The position numbers and the translations under genes are program-made. Source: Neobacillus bataviensis (GTDB lineage Bacteria; Bacillota; Bacilli; Bacillales_B; DSM-18226). From it: a stretch of DNA of 64,000 nucleotides. The notes under the pieces were generated by a model. The model did not search any database. It had not been told where the DNA came from and saw nothing but the letters and a program-made list of their open reading frames with translations. The stretch spans positions 124,001 through 188,000 of the forward strand of contig NZ_JAHXYW010000002.1 of the NCBI RefSeq assembly GCF_019969725.1, given 5' to 3'. Every line of letters begins with the position of its first letter. Positions within the stretch are counted from its first letter, which is position 1. Below, in pieces: positions 1 through 8,738 of the stretch.

Positions 1-1198
1 TGCTTTATGCTTTGCCTGTCCTCACCCGAATGAACCGATTGGAGCCATGACACTTGAGTATTTTTCTCGTGCTTTGGCTGAGAATGACGATTTACGGGAA
101 GAATTAGGCTTTACATGGTACATGATTAAATGTATAGATCCCGATGGTGTCCGTTTAAATGAAAACTGGTTCAATGGGCCGTTTAATGTATATACCTACA
201 CGAGAAATTATTATCGGCCAATTGGCTATGAACAGGTAGAATGGACATTTCCGATTGATTACAAAGAGCTGCATTTTCACAACCCGCTTCCTGAAACACA
301 AGCTTTAATGACATTAATAAAAGAAATCAGACCAGAGTTTATGTATTCGCTCCATAATGCCGGGTTTGGGGGGGCTTATTGGTACTTAACGCATGATCTT
401 CCAGAGCTGTATGAAGGTTTGAGAGATTCAGCTATAAAACAAGGCATCCCCTTGAATTTAGGTGAGCCGGAGGAACCTTTCATAACGAAATTTTCTTCAG
501 CTATCTTTAAAAATATGACAATTGCTGAAGCTTATGATTTCATTGAAAAGTTTAGCGGCAATAAGCCAAATATAAAAAATGGCACTTCAAGTTCAGACTA
601 TGCATCGGGGGTAACAGACTGTGTAACTCTTCTTACCGAGCTGCCTTATTTCTTTGATCCTCGGATTGAGGATCTGAGTGAGGGGGAAATCACCCGGAAA
701 GATGCCATTTTACAGAATGTAAAACAATCACAAGCTCATTTTGATCTCCTGGATCAGATTCTGGCCGAAGTACGTCCATATATTAGTGATGAGAATCCAT
801 TTGTAAAATTGGTAGAAGAAGTGATTCAGTATGTTAAAGAAGGCAGTGAAGCCAAAATCAAGTGGGCTGATAGTAATCCTGAATTTGAAAAAATGGCTTC
901 CAGGGCAGAGATTTTTGATAATTTACAAGTTGCGAAGTTTTACAATGGCTTGTACTTAGGTTTAACCGTTCGGACTTGTGAATATGAAATCGAACGGCTC
1001 AAACGGGAAAAGAATAGTGATCAGATCGCATTGGGCCCATTCATGGAAACCTGCAAGAAAGGGAAGCAGTTATTAAAAGGATATTGCGGAAATCTTGAAA
1101 GTGAGCTTGATTATCTCGCGATTCCGATTCAAAAGCTTGTACGTATTCAATTAGAGAGTGGACTAATAGTTGCTAATTACATTCGTAAAAATCGATGA
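1..1198 (+). CDS. M14-family zinc carboxypeptidase-like protein, 5' end cut by window edge
   Basis: The reading frame is open from base 2, so the first ATG at 47 is internal and the N-terminus lies outside the window. Just before that ATG the frame encodes CPHPNEPIGAM: the His (codon at 23) and Glu (codon at 32) form the HxxE zinc motif of M14 carboxypeptidases. A third ligand His lies in SLHNAGFGG (codon at 353), and TELPYFFD further on fits the catalytic-Glu region. The last 150 or so residues are helical with no motif I recognise. Substrate cannot be told; cytoplasmic M14 relatives in bacilli act on peptides or N-acyl amino acids. The stop overlaps an ATG of the next frame, but that gene probably starts 27 bases later, so the two look co-transcribed. 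Confidence 0.75.
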   Translation, partial: ALCFACPHPNEPIGAMTLEYFSRALAENDDLREELGFTWYMIKCIDPDGVRLNENWFNGPFNVYTYTRNYYRPIGYEQVEWTFPIDYKELHFHNPLPETQALMTLIKEIRPEFMYSLHNAGFGGAYWYLTHDLPELYEGLRDSAIKQGIPLNLGEPEEPFITKFSSAIFKNMTIAEAYDFIEKFSGNKPNIKNGTSSSDYASGVTDCVTLLTELPYFFDPRIEDLSEGEITRKDAILQNVKQSQAHFDLLDQILAEVRPYISDENPFVKLVEEVIQYVKEGSEAKIKWADSNPEFEKMASRAEIFDNLQVAKFYNGLYLGLTVRTCEYEIERLKREKNSDQIALGPFMETCKKGKQLLKGYCGNLESELDYLAIPIQKLVRIQLESGLIVANYIRKNR

Positions 1199-1224
1199 AA
1201 TTAACACTAAGGGAGAGTGCAGTG

Positions 1225-1866
1225 ATGCCGGGACCTAATCTTACATGTACTGATAAAATTAAAACAGAGGATGAGTTACGTTCGCTTATTGGGGAACCTA
1301 GTGAACTAGTTAGAAAAAAGGTAATTTCCCATTTAGACGATCATTGTAAGGATTTTATTTCCCGTTCACCTTTTCTCGTCATCTCCACCTCGGATGCTTC
1401 AGGATATTGTGATGTTTCTCCTCGTGGAGACATGCCAGGTTTTGTACTTGTACTGGATGAAAAACATATCATTATTCCAGAAAGGCCAGGAAATAAAAAA
1501 ATCGATACTATGCGGAATATTTTATCCAATCCAAAGGCTGGCCTTCTTTTTCTGATTCCTGGATTGGGAGAAACATTACGAGTGAATGGAAAAGCATCTT
1601 TGGTGAAAGATGACATCCTCCTTGACAGAATGGCCCATCGTGGAAAGAAACCCTTGGTCGGGATCTGCATTGAAGTGGAAGAATGCTTTATTCATTGTGC
1701 AAAAGCAATGAAACGATCAGGCATTTGGGAACCAGAAACATGGAGTGATAAGGATTCATTGCCAAACGCAGCAAAAATCCTATTAGATCATACAAAACTT
1801 CCCGACATGACCGAAAAAGATTTGGACAAACTACTCCAGGAAGATTATTTGACCGAACTCTACTAA
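1225..1866 (+). CDS. Pyridoxamine-5'-phosphate-oxidase-like FMN-binding protein
   Basis: This protein of about 213 residues has the split-barrel flavin-binding fold of the PNPOx-like superfamily. SPFLVISTSDASGYCDVSPR followed by GDMPGF, then an IPERPGNKKIDTM stretch and NPKAGLLFLIPG, match the MSMEG_1061-type group. The longer frame opens at 1195 and overlaps the upstream stop, but an AAGGGAG site at 1209-1215 sits 9 bases before the ATG at 1225, so I prefer that start. Members bind FMN or F420 and reduce unknown small molecules; true PNP oxidase activity is unlikely. It is followed at once by a strong terminator, so it ends a transcription unit with the M14 gene. Confidence 0.75.
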   Translation: MPGPNLTCTDKIKTEDELRSLIGEPSELVRKKVISHLDDHCKDFISRSPFLVISTSDASGYCDVSPRGDMPGFVLVLDEKHIIIPERPGNKKIDTMRNILSNPKAGLLFLIPGLGETLRVNGKASLVKDDILLDRMAHRGKKPLVGICIEVEECFIHCAKAMKRSGIWEPETWSDKDSLPNAAKILLDHTKLPDMTEKDLDKLLQEDYLTELY

Positions 1867-1898
1867 GCAGTGTAAAACCACTAGAACCGTCCCTATGG

Positions 1899-1928
1899 TC
1901 CCATCTGGCTGACAGATGGGATTTTTTT
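1899..1928 (+). terminator. Rho-independent terminator
   Basis: An 8-bp stem (CCCATCTG at 1900-1907 with CAGATGGG at 1913-1920, 5-base loop) is followed by a run of seven T. It ends the M14/PNPOx unit. The same stem sequence appears in the hairpin at 16075-16103. Confidence 0.9.
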
Positions 1929-2121
1929 CTGTTATCTGACAACTACCTTTACAATTTTGTTAAAAATCAGTTGGGGAAGAAGTATGTTCGACTTAACAAG
2001 TTAACAAATGTGTTTAAATTTAAAAAATATATAGACACTTTTGTTCAGAATATTATAAAATTGCTTACAGATATAAATTAATAAACAATGATGTTCATTC
2101 TATTAAGGAGGTTTGAAGACT

Positions 2122-3036
2122 TTGGAATTATTAATGAGAAATATGTTTCAATCGCTTGGGAAGAATACCTCAGCTAACAAACTAGCAAAGAAATACGGTC
2201 TGCGTTTCGGCGCAGGGCGATTTGTAGCGGGGGAATCCATCAAAACAGCCATTGAAGCTGTGACAAAGTTGAATCGTGATGGAAAAGTGGTTACCTTAGA
2301 CCACCTTGGGGAGTTTGTTTATACAGAAGAAGAAGCACAGGAATCAGCAGCCATGTGTATACAAACCCTCGATGCTATCGCCGAATCGGGGGTCAAGTCT
2401 AATCTGTCCCTTAAAATGACATCACTTGGCCTTGATATCAGCAGAGAACTATGTATGAAAAATATGCGTAAAATTCTGGATCGCGCTAAGCTCCATCAAA
2501 ATTTTGTCAGAATTGATATGGAGGACTATGATCACTGCCAGGTATCATTGGATATTTACAAGGAACTTCGGAAGGAATATGACAATGTAGGCCTCGTTAT
2601 TCAGGCTTATCTTTATAGAACGGAACAAGATATTGCTGACTTAAATCTATTAAAAGCCAACCTCCGTCTTGTAAAAGGGGCATACAAAGAGTCCCCAAAT
2701 GTTGCCTTTCCGGAGAAAAAAGATGTAGATGAAAATTTTAAAAAGATCATTAAGCAGCATCTGTTAAACGGAAACTATACAGCCATAGCAACCCATGATG
2801 AATCGATGATTGAATATACAAAATCGCTAGTACGTGAACACCAAATCCCAAATGAGCAATTTGAGTTCCAAATGTTATACGGAATTTGTGAGGATATTCA
2901 AGCAAAACTAGTAAAAGAAGGATATAAGGTCCGCGTTTATGTCCCTTACGGTGTAGACTGGTTTGGTTATTTTATGAGACGGCTGGCAGAAAGACCGGCC
3001 AATGTATGGTTTGTTCTAAAAAATCTATTAAAATAG
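2122..3036 (+). CDS. putB: Proline dehydrogenase
   Basis: FAD-dependent monofunctional proline dehydrogenase (about 304 residues) oxidising L-proline to pyrroline-5-carboxylate, the first step of proline catabolism. The PRODH barrel is recognisable from SNLSLKMTSLGLD, RIDMEDYDHCQVSLDIY, LRLVKGAYKE and the C-terminal YFMRRLAERPANVW, whose paired Arg and Glu bind the substrate carboxylate. The longest frame opens at TTG 2113, only one base after AAGGAGG (2105-2111). TTG 2122, 10 bases downstream of that site, is a better start. It leads the putB-putC pair (22-base gap) in the usual Bacillus order. The upstream 250 bases hold no clear sigma54 -24/-12 element. Confidence 0.93.
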   Translation: MELLMRNMFQSLGKNTSANKLAKKYGLRFGAGRFVAGESIKTAIEAVTKLNRDGKVVTLDHLGEFVYTEEEAQESAAMCIQTLDAIAESGVKSNLSLKMTSLGLDISRELCMKNMRKILDRAKLHQNFVRIDMEDYDHCQVSLDIYKELRKEYDNVGLVIQAYLYRTEQDIADLNLLKANLRLVKGAYKESPNVAFPEKKDVDENFKKIIKQHLLNGNYTAIATHDESMIEYTKSLVREHQIPNEQFEFQMLYGICEDIQAKLVKEGYKVRVYVPYGVDWFGYFMRRLAERPANVWFVLKNLLK

Positions 3037-3058
3037 CAATTTCACATAAAAAGGAGCG

Positions 3059-4633
3059 ATGATGATGATCACGGCAACAAAACAAACACCATTTAAAAAT
3101 GAACCTTTTACGAATTTTTCGCTTGAAGAAAATAAGCAAGCGATGTTTGCAGCTCTTGGAAAAGTGAAAAAGGAGCTGGGCAGGAAATATCCGATTGTAA
3201 TCGGCAAGGAAAAGCTATTCACCGAGGAACAAACCATTTCGATTAATCCAGGAAATGTCGATGAAGTAATTGGGTCTGTCAGCAAAGGTAACAAAGAATT
3301 AGCGGAAAAAGCGATGCAGACAGCGTTGAAAACGTTTGAAACCTGGAAAAAGGTTGCTCCGGCTGAACGTGCAGAATATCTTTTCAAAGCAGCAGATTTA
3401 ATGAGACAGCGCAAGCACGAGTTCTCTTCCTACCTTATCTATGAATCAGGGAAAAACTGGGCTGAAGCGGATGCTGATACGGCAGAGGCAATCGACTTTT
3501 TGGAGTTTTATGCGCGAGAAATGATTCGCCTTAGCGAGACAAGCATTCATCAGCCGCTTACCAAAATTGATGGGGAAGACAATCAAATATCCTATATCCC
3601 TCTTGGTGTAGGGATTGTGATTTCACCGTTTAATTTCCCACTGGCGATCATGGCGGGGACAACTGTAGCAGCAATCGTTTCAGGAAATACCGTTATTTTG
3701 AAACCAGCGGATGCCACTCCTGTGATTGCAGCCAAGTTTGTCGAACTAATGGAAGAGGTAGGTCTGCCTTCAGGTGTACTTAGCTTCATGCCTGGGGATG
3801 GAATCGAAGTTGGTGAGTATTTGGTAGAACATCCAAAAACCCGGTTTATCTCTTTTACAGGCTCACGTGCGGTAGGGTGCCGCATTTATGAAAGAGCAGC
3901 AAAGGTTCAGTCTGGACAATTGTGGTTAAAGCGTGTTATCGCTGAAATGGGCGGTAAGGACGGGGTAGTTGTCGATGAAACAGCTGACTTGGATGCAGCA
4001 GCAGCAGCTATTGTCGCTTCAGCTTTTGGCTTCCAAGGACAAAAATGTTCCGCGGGCTCAAGAGCGATTATCGTTGCATCTGTTTATGATGAAGTGGTTG
4101 AAAAAGTAACAGAGCTAACGAAAAACTTAACGGTTGGTCTTCCAGAAGAGAACCATGCGATTGGACCGGTTATTGACCAACGATCAGTGGATAAAATCAT
4201 GAGCTATATTGAAATTGGCAAAAAAGAAGGCAGATTGCTTACTGGCGGCTCCAGAGCAAATGGCAACGGCTTCTATATTGAACCGACCATCTTTGCAGAT
4301 GTAGAACCAAAAGCACGGATCATGCAGGAAGAAATCTTTGGCCCTGTCCTTGCTCTTGCGAAAGCAGCTGACTGGCAGGAAGCCATTGAAATCTATAATG
4401 ATACAGACTATGGATTGACAGGTGCTTACCATTCCCAGAATGAGGAACGCATTCAGTATGCCCTTGAAAACATGTATTGCGGAAACCTTTATATTAATAA
4501 AAAATGTACAGGTGCATTAGTTGGAGCACATCCGTTTGGCGGATTCAACATGTCAGGCACTGATTCCAAAGCCGGCGGATACGATTACCTTTTATTGTTT
4601 ACTCAAGCAAAACTGAAATCTAGAAAACTTTAA
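3059..4633 (+). CDS. putC: L-glutamate gamma-semialdehyde (pyrroline-5-carboxylate) dehydrogenase
   Basis: NAD-dependent aldehyde dehydrogenase that turns glutamate semialdehyde into glutamate, the second step of proline use. The length (about 524 residues) fits Bacillus RocA/PutC. Catalytic Cys330 lies in [14 protein letters not shown], general base Glu296 in AEMGGKDG, and the Rossmann FTGS turn is at about residue 269. Three ATGs in a row (3059, 3062, 3065) follow AAGGAG at 3051-3056; the third has the best spacing (8 bases). The N-terminus (EPFTNFS, then GKEKLF) is the PutC/RocA-type extension. It is coupled to putB and separated from putP by a possible attenuator. Confidence 0.95.
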   Translation: MMMITATKQTPFKNEPFTNFSLEENKQAMFAALGKVKKELGRKYPIVIGKEKLFTEEQTISINPGNVDEVIGSVSKGNKELAEKAMQTALKTFETWKKVAPAERAEYLFKAADLMRQRKHEFSSYLIYESGKNWAEADADTAEAIDFLEFYAREMIRLSETSIHQPLTKIDGEDNQISYIPLGVGIVISPFNFPLAIMAGTTVAAIVSGNTVILKPADATPVIAAKFVELMEEVGLPSGVLSFMPGDGIEVGEYLVEHPKTRFISFTGSRAVGCRIYERAAKVQSGQLWLKRVIAEMGGKDGVVVDETADLDAAAAAIVASAFGFQGQKCSAGSRAIIVASVYDEVVEKVTELTKNLTVGLPEENHAIGPVIDQRSVDKIMSYIEIGKKEGRLLTGGSRANGNGFYIEPTIFADVEPKARIMQEEIFGPVLALAKAADWQEAIEIYNDTDYGLTGAYHSQNEERIQYALENMYCGNLYINKKCTGALVGAHPFGGFNMSGTDSKAGGYDYLLLFTQAKLKSRKL

Positions 4634-4645
4634 TAACATAATAGG

Positions 4646-4687
4646 CTGGGGAATTCTCTCTAAAGGGGAGGGGATCCCCGGGTTTTT
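4646..4687 (+). terminator. Putative terminator or attenuator between putC and putP
   Basis: CTGGGGA at 4646-4652 pairs with TCCCCGG at 4675-4681, with G-U pairs inside, and is followed by five T. It lies upstream of the cre-like site and putP, so putP may be partly independent of putBC. The stem is imperfect. Confidence 0.5.
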
Positions 4688-4697
4688 AAATTATTAT

Positions 4698-4711
4698 TGA
4701 AAGCGCTTTTG
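4698..4711 (+). promoter_or_regulatory. cre-like site upstream of putP
   Basis: TGAAAGCGCTTTTG matches the catabolite responsive element consensus TGWAANCGNTNWCA at 12 of 14 positions; the last two bases differ. It lies 29 bases before the putP start, where CcpA binding would repress. Inferred from sequence only. Confidence 0.5.
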
Positions 4712-4739
4712 AAATCAATTAAAAGAACGGGGATGAGGT

Positions 4740-6203
4740 ATGAATACACAGATTCTTATTTCTATCGGTATATATATGGTGGGTATGCTGTTCATTGGTT
4801 ATTTTGCGTACAAGCGAACGTCTAATCTAACCGATTATATGCTGGGCGGAAGAGGGCTTGGGCCAGCGGTCACAGCACTTAGTGCAGGGGCATCGGATAT
4901 GAGCGGGTGGCTGCTCATGGGTCTTCCAGGTGCGATGTTTTCCCAAGGGTTAAGTGCTTCATGGATTGCCATTGGTTTAACAATCGGAGCCTATTTCAAC
5001 TGGCTTTATGTAGCACCGCGGTTAAGAACGTATACAGAAAATGCCAACAATTCGATGACCATTCCGGCATTCCTGGAGAACCGTTTTGGTGATGGTTCTT
5101 CTATGCTGCGATTGACCTCTGGACTCGTTATCATTGTCTTTTTTACTTTCTATGTATCCTCGGGAATGGTTTCAGGCGGGGTTCTGTTTGAAACAACCTT
5201 TCATATGCCTTACCAGGCAGGACTTTGGATTATTGCCGCTGTTGTCATTGCCTATACCTTATTTGGCGGATTTTTAGCGGTCAGCTGGACGGATTTTGTA
5301 CAAGGTTTAATTATGGTAACCGCCCTTATTTTAGTCCCAGTTGTGACAATCATGGAAGTAGGCGGATTTGGTCCTGCATTTCAGGAAATAAAGGGGATTG
5401 ATCCTAAGTTATTTGACATTTTTAAAGGGACTACCGTGTTAGGAATTGTTTCCTTAATGGCCTGGGGCCTGGGGTACTTTGGCCAGCCGCATATCGTTGT
5501 CCGCTTTATGGCGATTTCCTCAGTAAAAGAAATAAAGAAAGCAAGACGCATTGGGATGGGCTGGATGATTTTTTCTGTCGGCGGTGCGATGTTTACTGGA
5601 TTCATCGGCTTGGCCTTTTATTCTAAACAGGGTCTCACGCTATCTGACCCTGAAACTGTCTTTATTGAACTAAGCAGAATTTTATTTCATCCATTGATTA
5701 CTGGATTTTTACTGGCCGCATTATTAGCGGCGGTGATGAGTACTATTTCTTCACAACTCCTTGTGACAGCAAGCTCACTGACGGAAGATGTCTATAAGAC
5801 TTTCTTCCGCCGTTCTGCAAGTGATAAAGAATTAATGTTTATTAGCAGACTTTCGGTGCTTGTCGTTGCCGTCATTTCCGTTGTCCTTGCCTTTAATAAA
5901 AATGGAACCATTTTATCACTGGTCGGATACGCTTGGGCTGGCTTTGGAGCCGCTTTTGGACCTGTCATTCTGCTGAGCCTTTATTGGAAACGGATGAATA
6001 GATGGGGCGCTCTTGCCGGCATGATCGGAGGCGCCGTAACGGTTATCATTTGGGCCAATGTACCGGTATTGAAAAATAGTTTATACGAAATCATTCCAGG
6101 ATTCGTGGTAGGTCTGGCCGCCATCTGGATTGTCAGCCTAATGACTCCTGCACCAAGTGAGCAATTACAAAAAGAATTTGACCAATATAAACAATCGGCC
6201 TAA
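4740..6203 (+). CDS. putP: Sodium/proline symporter
   Basis: Na+-coupled proline uptake permease of the solute:sodium symporter family, 487 residues with about 13 membrane helices. Family signatures are the N-terminal YMLGGRGLGPAVTALSAGASDMSGWLLMG region (PutP-type, including the conserved SAGASDMSGW) and the GFGAAFGPVILLSLYW segment near residue 405. The C-terminal tail is short and hydrophilic. ATG 4740 follows GGGGATGAGGT. It completes a proline operon-like locus: uptake plus two oxidation steps, with a regulator immediately downstream. Confidence 0.95.
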   Translation: MNTQILISIGIYMVGMLFIGYFAYKRTSNLTDYMLGGRGLGPAVTALSAGASDMSGWLLMGLPGAMFSQGLSASWIAIGLTIGAYFNWLYVAPRLRTYTENANNSMTIPAFLENRFGDGSSMLRLTSGLVIIVFFTFYVSSGMVSGGVLFETTFHMPYQAGLWIIAAVVIAYTLFGGFLAVSWTDFVQGLIMVTALILVPVVTIMEVGGFGPAFQEIKGIDPKLFDIFKGTTVLGIVSLMAWGLGYFGQPHIVVRFMAISSVKEIKKARRIGMGWMIFSVGGAMFTGFIGLAFYSKQGLTLSDPETVFIELSRILFHPLITGFLLAALLAAVMSTISSQLLVTASSLTEDVYKTFFRRSASDKELMFISRLSVLVVAVISVVLAFNKNGTILSLVGYAWAGFGAAFGPVILLSLYWKRMNRWGALAGMIGGAVTVIIWANVPVLKNSLYEIIPGFVVGLAAIWIVSLMTPAPSEQLQKEFDQYKQSA

Positions 6204-6225
6204 CATTTTAGTCCCGGTGAAACTT

Positions 6226-6269
6226 AAAAAGCTGATACCCGTATAAACATATGGGTTCAGCTTTTTTAA
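6226..6269 (+). terminator. Rho-independent terminator after putP
   Basis: AAAAAGCTGATACCC (6226-6240) pairs imperfectly with GGGTTCAGCTTTTTT (6253-6267), giving a long stem with an A/U-rich tail. Confidence 0.85.
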
Positions 6270-6302
6270 TCTTTTTATTAATTTGGATATGTTAAAGGGC
6301 AT

Positions 6303-6411
6303 TGTTGATTTTTAACACTGATGATTGGAGCGGAAGGCGCGAAAGCGCCAAGGAGGCTTCCCGGCACGCCCGCGGAAAGCGAAGCGCCTGGAGCGTAAAT
6401 CAACAACTAAG
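6303..6411. repeat. GC-rich intergenic repeat flanked by short inverted repeats
   Basis: A roughly 105-bp GC-rich block (GGAGCGGAAGGCGCGAAAGC through GAAGCGCCTGGAGCG) in an AT-rich gap, bounded by TTGTTGATTT on the left and AAATCAACAA on the right. It has the look of the GC-rich dispersed repeats common between Bacillus genes. I see no other copy in this window. Confidence 0.6.
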
Positions 6412-6430
6412 TTTAACAGAGGCATTAATT

Positions 6431-6461
6431 TTGAAGTTCATTTATCATAATATCGTATAAT
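6431..6461 (+). promoter_or_regulatory. Candidate sigma-A promoter of the put regulator
   Basis: A perfect TATAAT at 6456-6461 lies 19 bases after a TTGAAG at 6431-6436, about 65 bases before the ATG at 6528. The spacing is long. Confidence 0.4.
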
Positions 6462-6527
6462 ATAGGGTAGGTAGAATAGCCTTTAATTATATGTTACAGT
6501 GATAAAAAAGCTAGAAAGGATTTTAGT

Positions 6528-8222
6528 ATGTACAAAAGTGTACAATTTACACTGGATTACTCCTTTACAATTGTAAATAATCATACACCATTACTAGAAA
6601 TAAAAAAGAGGCTTCACGAGTACAATTTTGTAATTGTGGCGGGTGAAATATACTTTATCATCAATAACTATGAAAACAGTCTGATGGTCTTAGGCAGCGA
6701 CTCCATGCCCATTATTGATTGGCTCGAACATCTCAACTGGCTCCCATCCACTGTGCTTCCTGACATCACTGAAGTCGATACTGCAGTGGATTGGCGCAGA
6801 CCCGTTCTTGTTAAAAATGAAAAGGAAATTATCGGTGTTGTTTCAGCGGAAAAGCGAATTGAAAAGCTGGAAGAGGAAAACCGCCAAATTTCGGCTTATT
6901 TTCAAACCTTAGCCGAGACGATCAATGACTCCGTTACAGCGGTTGATCAAACGGGAAATGTCGTCTACTGGAATCTAACAGCGGAAGAAACCTACAAGAT
7001 TAAAAAAGAGTACATCCTCGGAAAGAAAATAGGAGAGCACTTTAGTGATGAATCGATTGTCCTGCACCGGATTCTAAATGAAGGACGTCCGGTCAGGGGG
7101 CAATATCATCGGCCTAATAATGATACACACGTTCTAATTAATGCTTCACCTATCATGATCGATAATAAGATCATCGGCGGCATCGCGACTGAACATAATA
7201 TCACGAATATAATCCGGCTTAACGAAGAATTGGATTCTAACTCATCGTTGTTTGTTCAAAAGTCCAATCCTTTTTCAACGATGGTAAGTGGGAGCCTTAA
7301 ATTTCAGGAAGCCTTGAAGATTGCGCAAAAAGTTGCCCATGCGGATATCCCGATTCATTTAATGGGGGAACCCGGTGCTGGAAAAGAAATGCTGGCTCAA
7401 GCGATTCATTATGGCGGCTCAAAAGCCGAAGGTCCATTTCTCACTCTAAACTGTTCGGTTATCCCTCCTGCATTATTAGAAATCGAACTTTTTGGTTTTC
7501 AAAAGGAAAACTTTACAGCGGAACAGCAAACATTACAAATCGGCCGGATTGAGCAAGCTTTAGACGGTACATTATACATAGAAGATATTGATAAGATGCC
7601 GCTTCCGATTCAAGGTAAATTATTAAATTATTTGGTCGATCATAGTTTTTACCGGGTAGGCGGGGGGAAGAAAATTACCTCGCCAACAAGAATCATTACT
7701 TCCACTTCAGAATCGATGGAGGTTCTCCTGAAACAAGGGAATTTTAACGAGCAGCTTTATTTTCATTTATCCGTCATTACCATAGATATCCCGCCACTTA
7801 GAACAAGAAAAGAGGATATCGTTTCCCTTGCCCAGAATTACATTCAGGAATTCAGCTCTAAGTATAAAAAGCAGGTACCAGAGATCTCTTCTGAGACAAT
7901 GAAACAATTAGTGAACTATGACTGGCCCGGAAATATCCGTGAACTAAGAAACACGATTGAACGTATGGTTCTCCTAAATGAAAAACCGATTATTACCGAA
8001 GAACATTTACCTGAAAATATCAAAAGTAGGGTGATTGTAAAACAAACCAACATTGAAAATGGGGAAATTGAGCAACAAGAACCTGTTTTAAAAAATACGG
8101 AAGCCTTAGAAATTGAGGAGGCATTAAGAAAAACATACGGCAATAAAAGTGCAGCAGCCAGTCTTTTAGGCATTTCAAGAGGGACTCTATATAACAAAAT
8201 AAAAGAATATGGATTAAATTAA
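6528..8222 (+). CDS. PAS-AAA+-Fis regulator of proline use, degenerate sigma54 activator
   Basis: 564 residues: an N-terminal region of unknown fold, PAS domain (about 130-235), AAA+ domain (about 255-490) and Fis-type HTH at the C-terminus (SAAASLLGISRGTLYNKIK). The architecture is that of bacterial enhancer-binding proteins, but key motifs have decayed. Walker A is GEPGAGKE. The sigma54-contact loop GAFTGA reads ENFTAE. Walker B is LYIEDI instead of LFLDEI. The arginine-finger segment, usually LYYRLNV, reads LYFHLSV. It therefore probably does not hydrolyse ATP or open sigma54 promoters, and may act like TyrR on sigma-A promoters. Its place right after putP suggests control of proline catabolism, with the PAS domain as a possible effector sensor. 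ATG 6528 follows AGAAAGGA. Confidence 0.85.
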   Translation: MYKSVQFTLDYSFTIVNNHTPLLEIKKRLHEYNFVIVAGEIYFIINNYENSLMVLGSDSMPIIDWLEHLNWLPSTVLPDITEVDTAVDWRRPVLVKNEKEIIGVVSAEKRIEKLEEENRQISAYFQTLAETINDSVTAVDQTGNVVYWNLTAEETYKIKKEYILGKKIGEHFSDESIVLHRILNEGRPVRGQYHRPNNDTHVLINASPIMIDNKIIGGIATEHNITNIIRLNEELDSNSSLFVQKSNPFSTMVSGSLKFQEALKIAQKVAHADIPIHLMGEPGAGKEMLAQAIHYGGSKAEGPFLTLNCSVIPPALLEIELFGFQKENFTAEQQTLQIGRIEQALDGTLYIEDIDKMPLPIQGKLLNYLVDHSFYRVGGGKKITSPTRIITSTSESMEVLLKQGNFNEQLYFHLSVITIDIPPLRTRKEDIVSLAQNYIQEFSSKYKKQVPEISSETMKQLVNYDWPGNIRELRNTIERMVLLNEKPIITEEHLPENIKSRVIVKQTNIENGEIEQQEPVLKNTEALEIEEALRKTYGNKSAAASLLGISRGTLYNKIKEYGLN

Positions 8223-8229
8223 ATGTGGA

Positions 8230-8256
8230 AATACACCAACTTTGGTGTATTTTTTC
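8230..8256 (+). terminator. Rho-independent terminator
   Basis: AATACACCA (8230-8238) pairs with TGGTGTATT (8243-8251) around a 4-base loop, followed by T residues. It ends the put regulator transcript. Confidence 0.9.
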
Positions 8257-8511
8257 TTGAAAGATAAGAAAGTATAAATTTAGTTTTAACATTAGGAGGC
8301 CTATTACATCTATAGTTTTTCCGTCCGAAGAACTGGCGTAAACTTTTACTTGCCACTTTAACGGCAAAAACCTTTACCCTCAGCCAAACGCTCCTGTCCG
8401 ATTCTGATTTGTTTTCAGGAACATCGGGCATGGGAATCAATTTTTGATGATATTATCATAAGTAATTAATAAAGTCACTTCTATTAAAACAGCTAAGTCA
8501 AAATAAAATAT

Positions 8512-8543
8512 AAAAGGGGTTAGTCCATTGGCTAGCCCCTTTT
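8512..8543. terminator. Hairpin, probable bidirectional terminator
   Basis: A 12-bp stem with one G-U pair (8512-8523 with 8532-8543), A-rich on the left arm and T-rich on the right, lies in the 516-base gap between the regulator and the AraC gene. The rest of that gap (8257-8738) holds no convincing gene. The minus-strand frames there have no ribosome-binding site. Confidence 0.6.
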
Positions 8544-8738
8544 ATCCGTTTAGGAAAAGTATTATCGGAATGAAATTGAAAAAATTAAATTGAGAAAAAA
8601 GGTTTTTGTAAAGTCAATATTGAAAGATAGGAAGTTGAAAGACCATTGGACAAAAGAACCTGTCCCACTGTCCATCAATAGTATGAATAAATACTTAAGA
8701 TTTTAAGAAGAAAGATTTACAGGTATGGGGGAAAATGC

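Noticed and set aside
2035..2112. Possible sigma54 (-24/-12) promoter before putB
   Set aside because: AGACAC and TTGCTT occur but not at the required spacing with GG/GC dinucleotides, so no convincing element is present.
8020..8367. 115-codon minus-strand frame, with a similar frame at 14235-14447
   Set aside because: Their similarity comes from the duplicated regulator C-terminus on the plus strand; neither has a plausible start.
8219..8440. 73-codon minus-strand frame (MPDVPENKSESDRS)
   Set aside because: It overlaps the regulator's terminator and has no ribosome-binding site. Kept out as unsupported, though it could be part of an unrecognised repeat.
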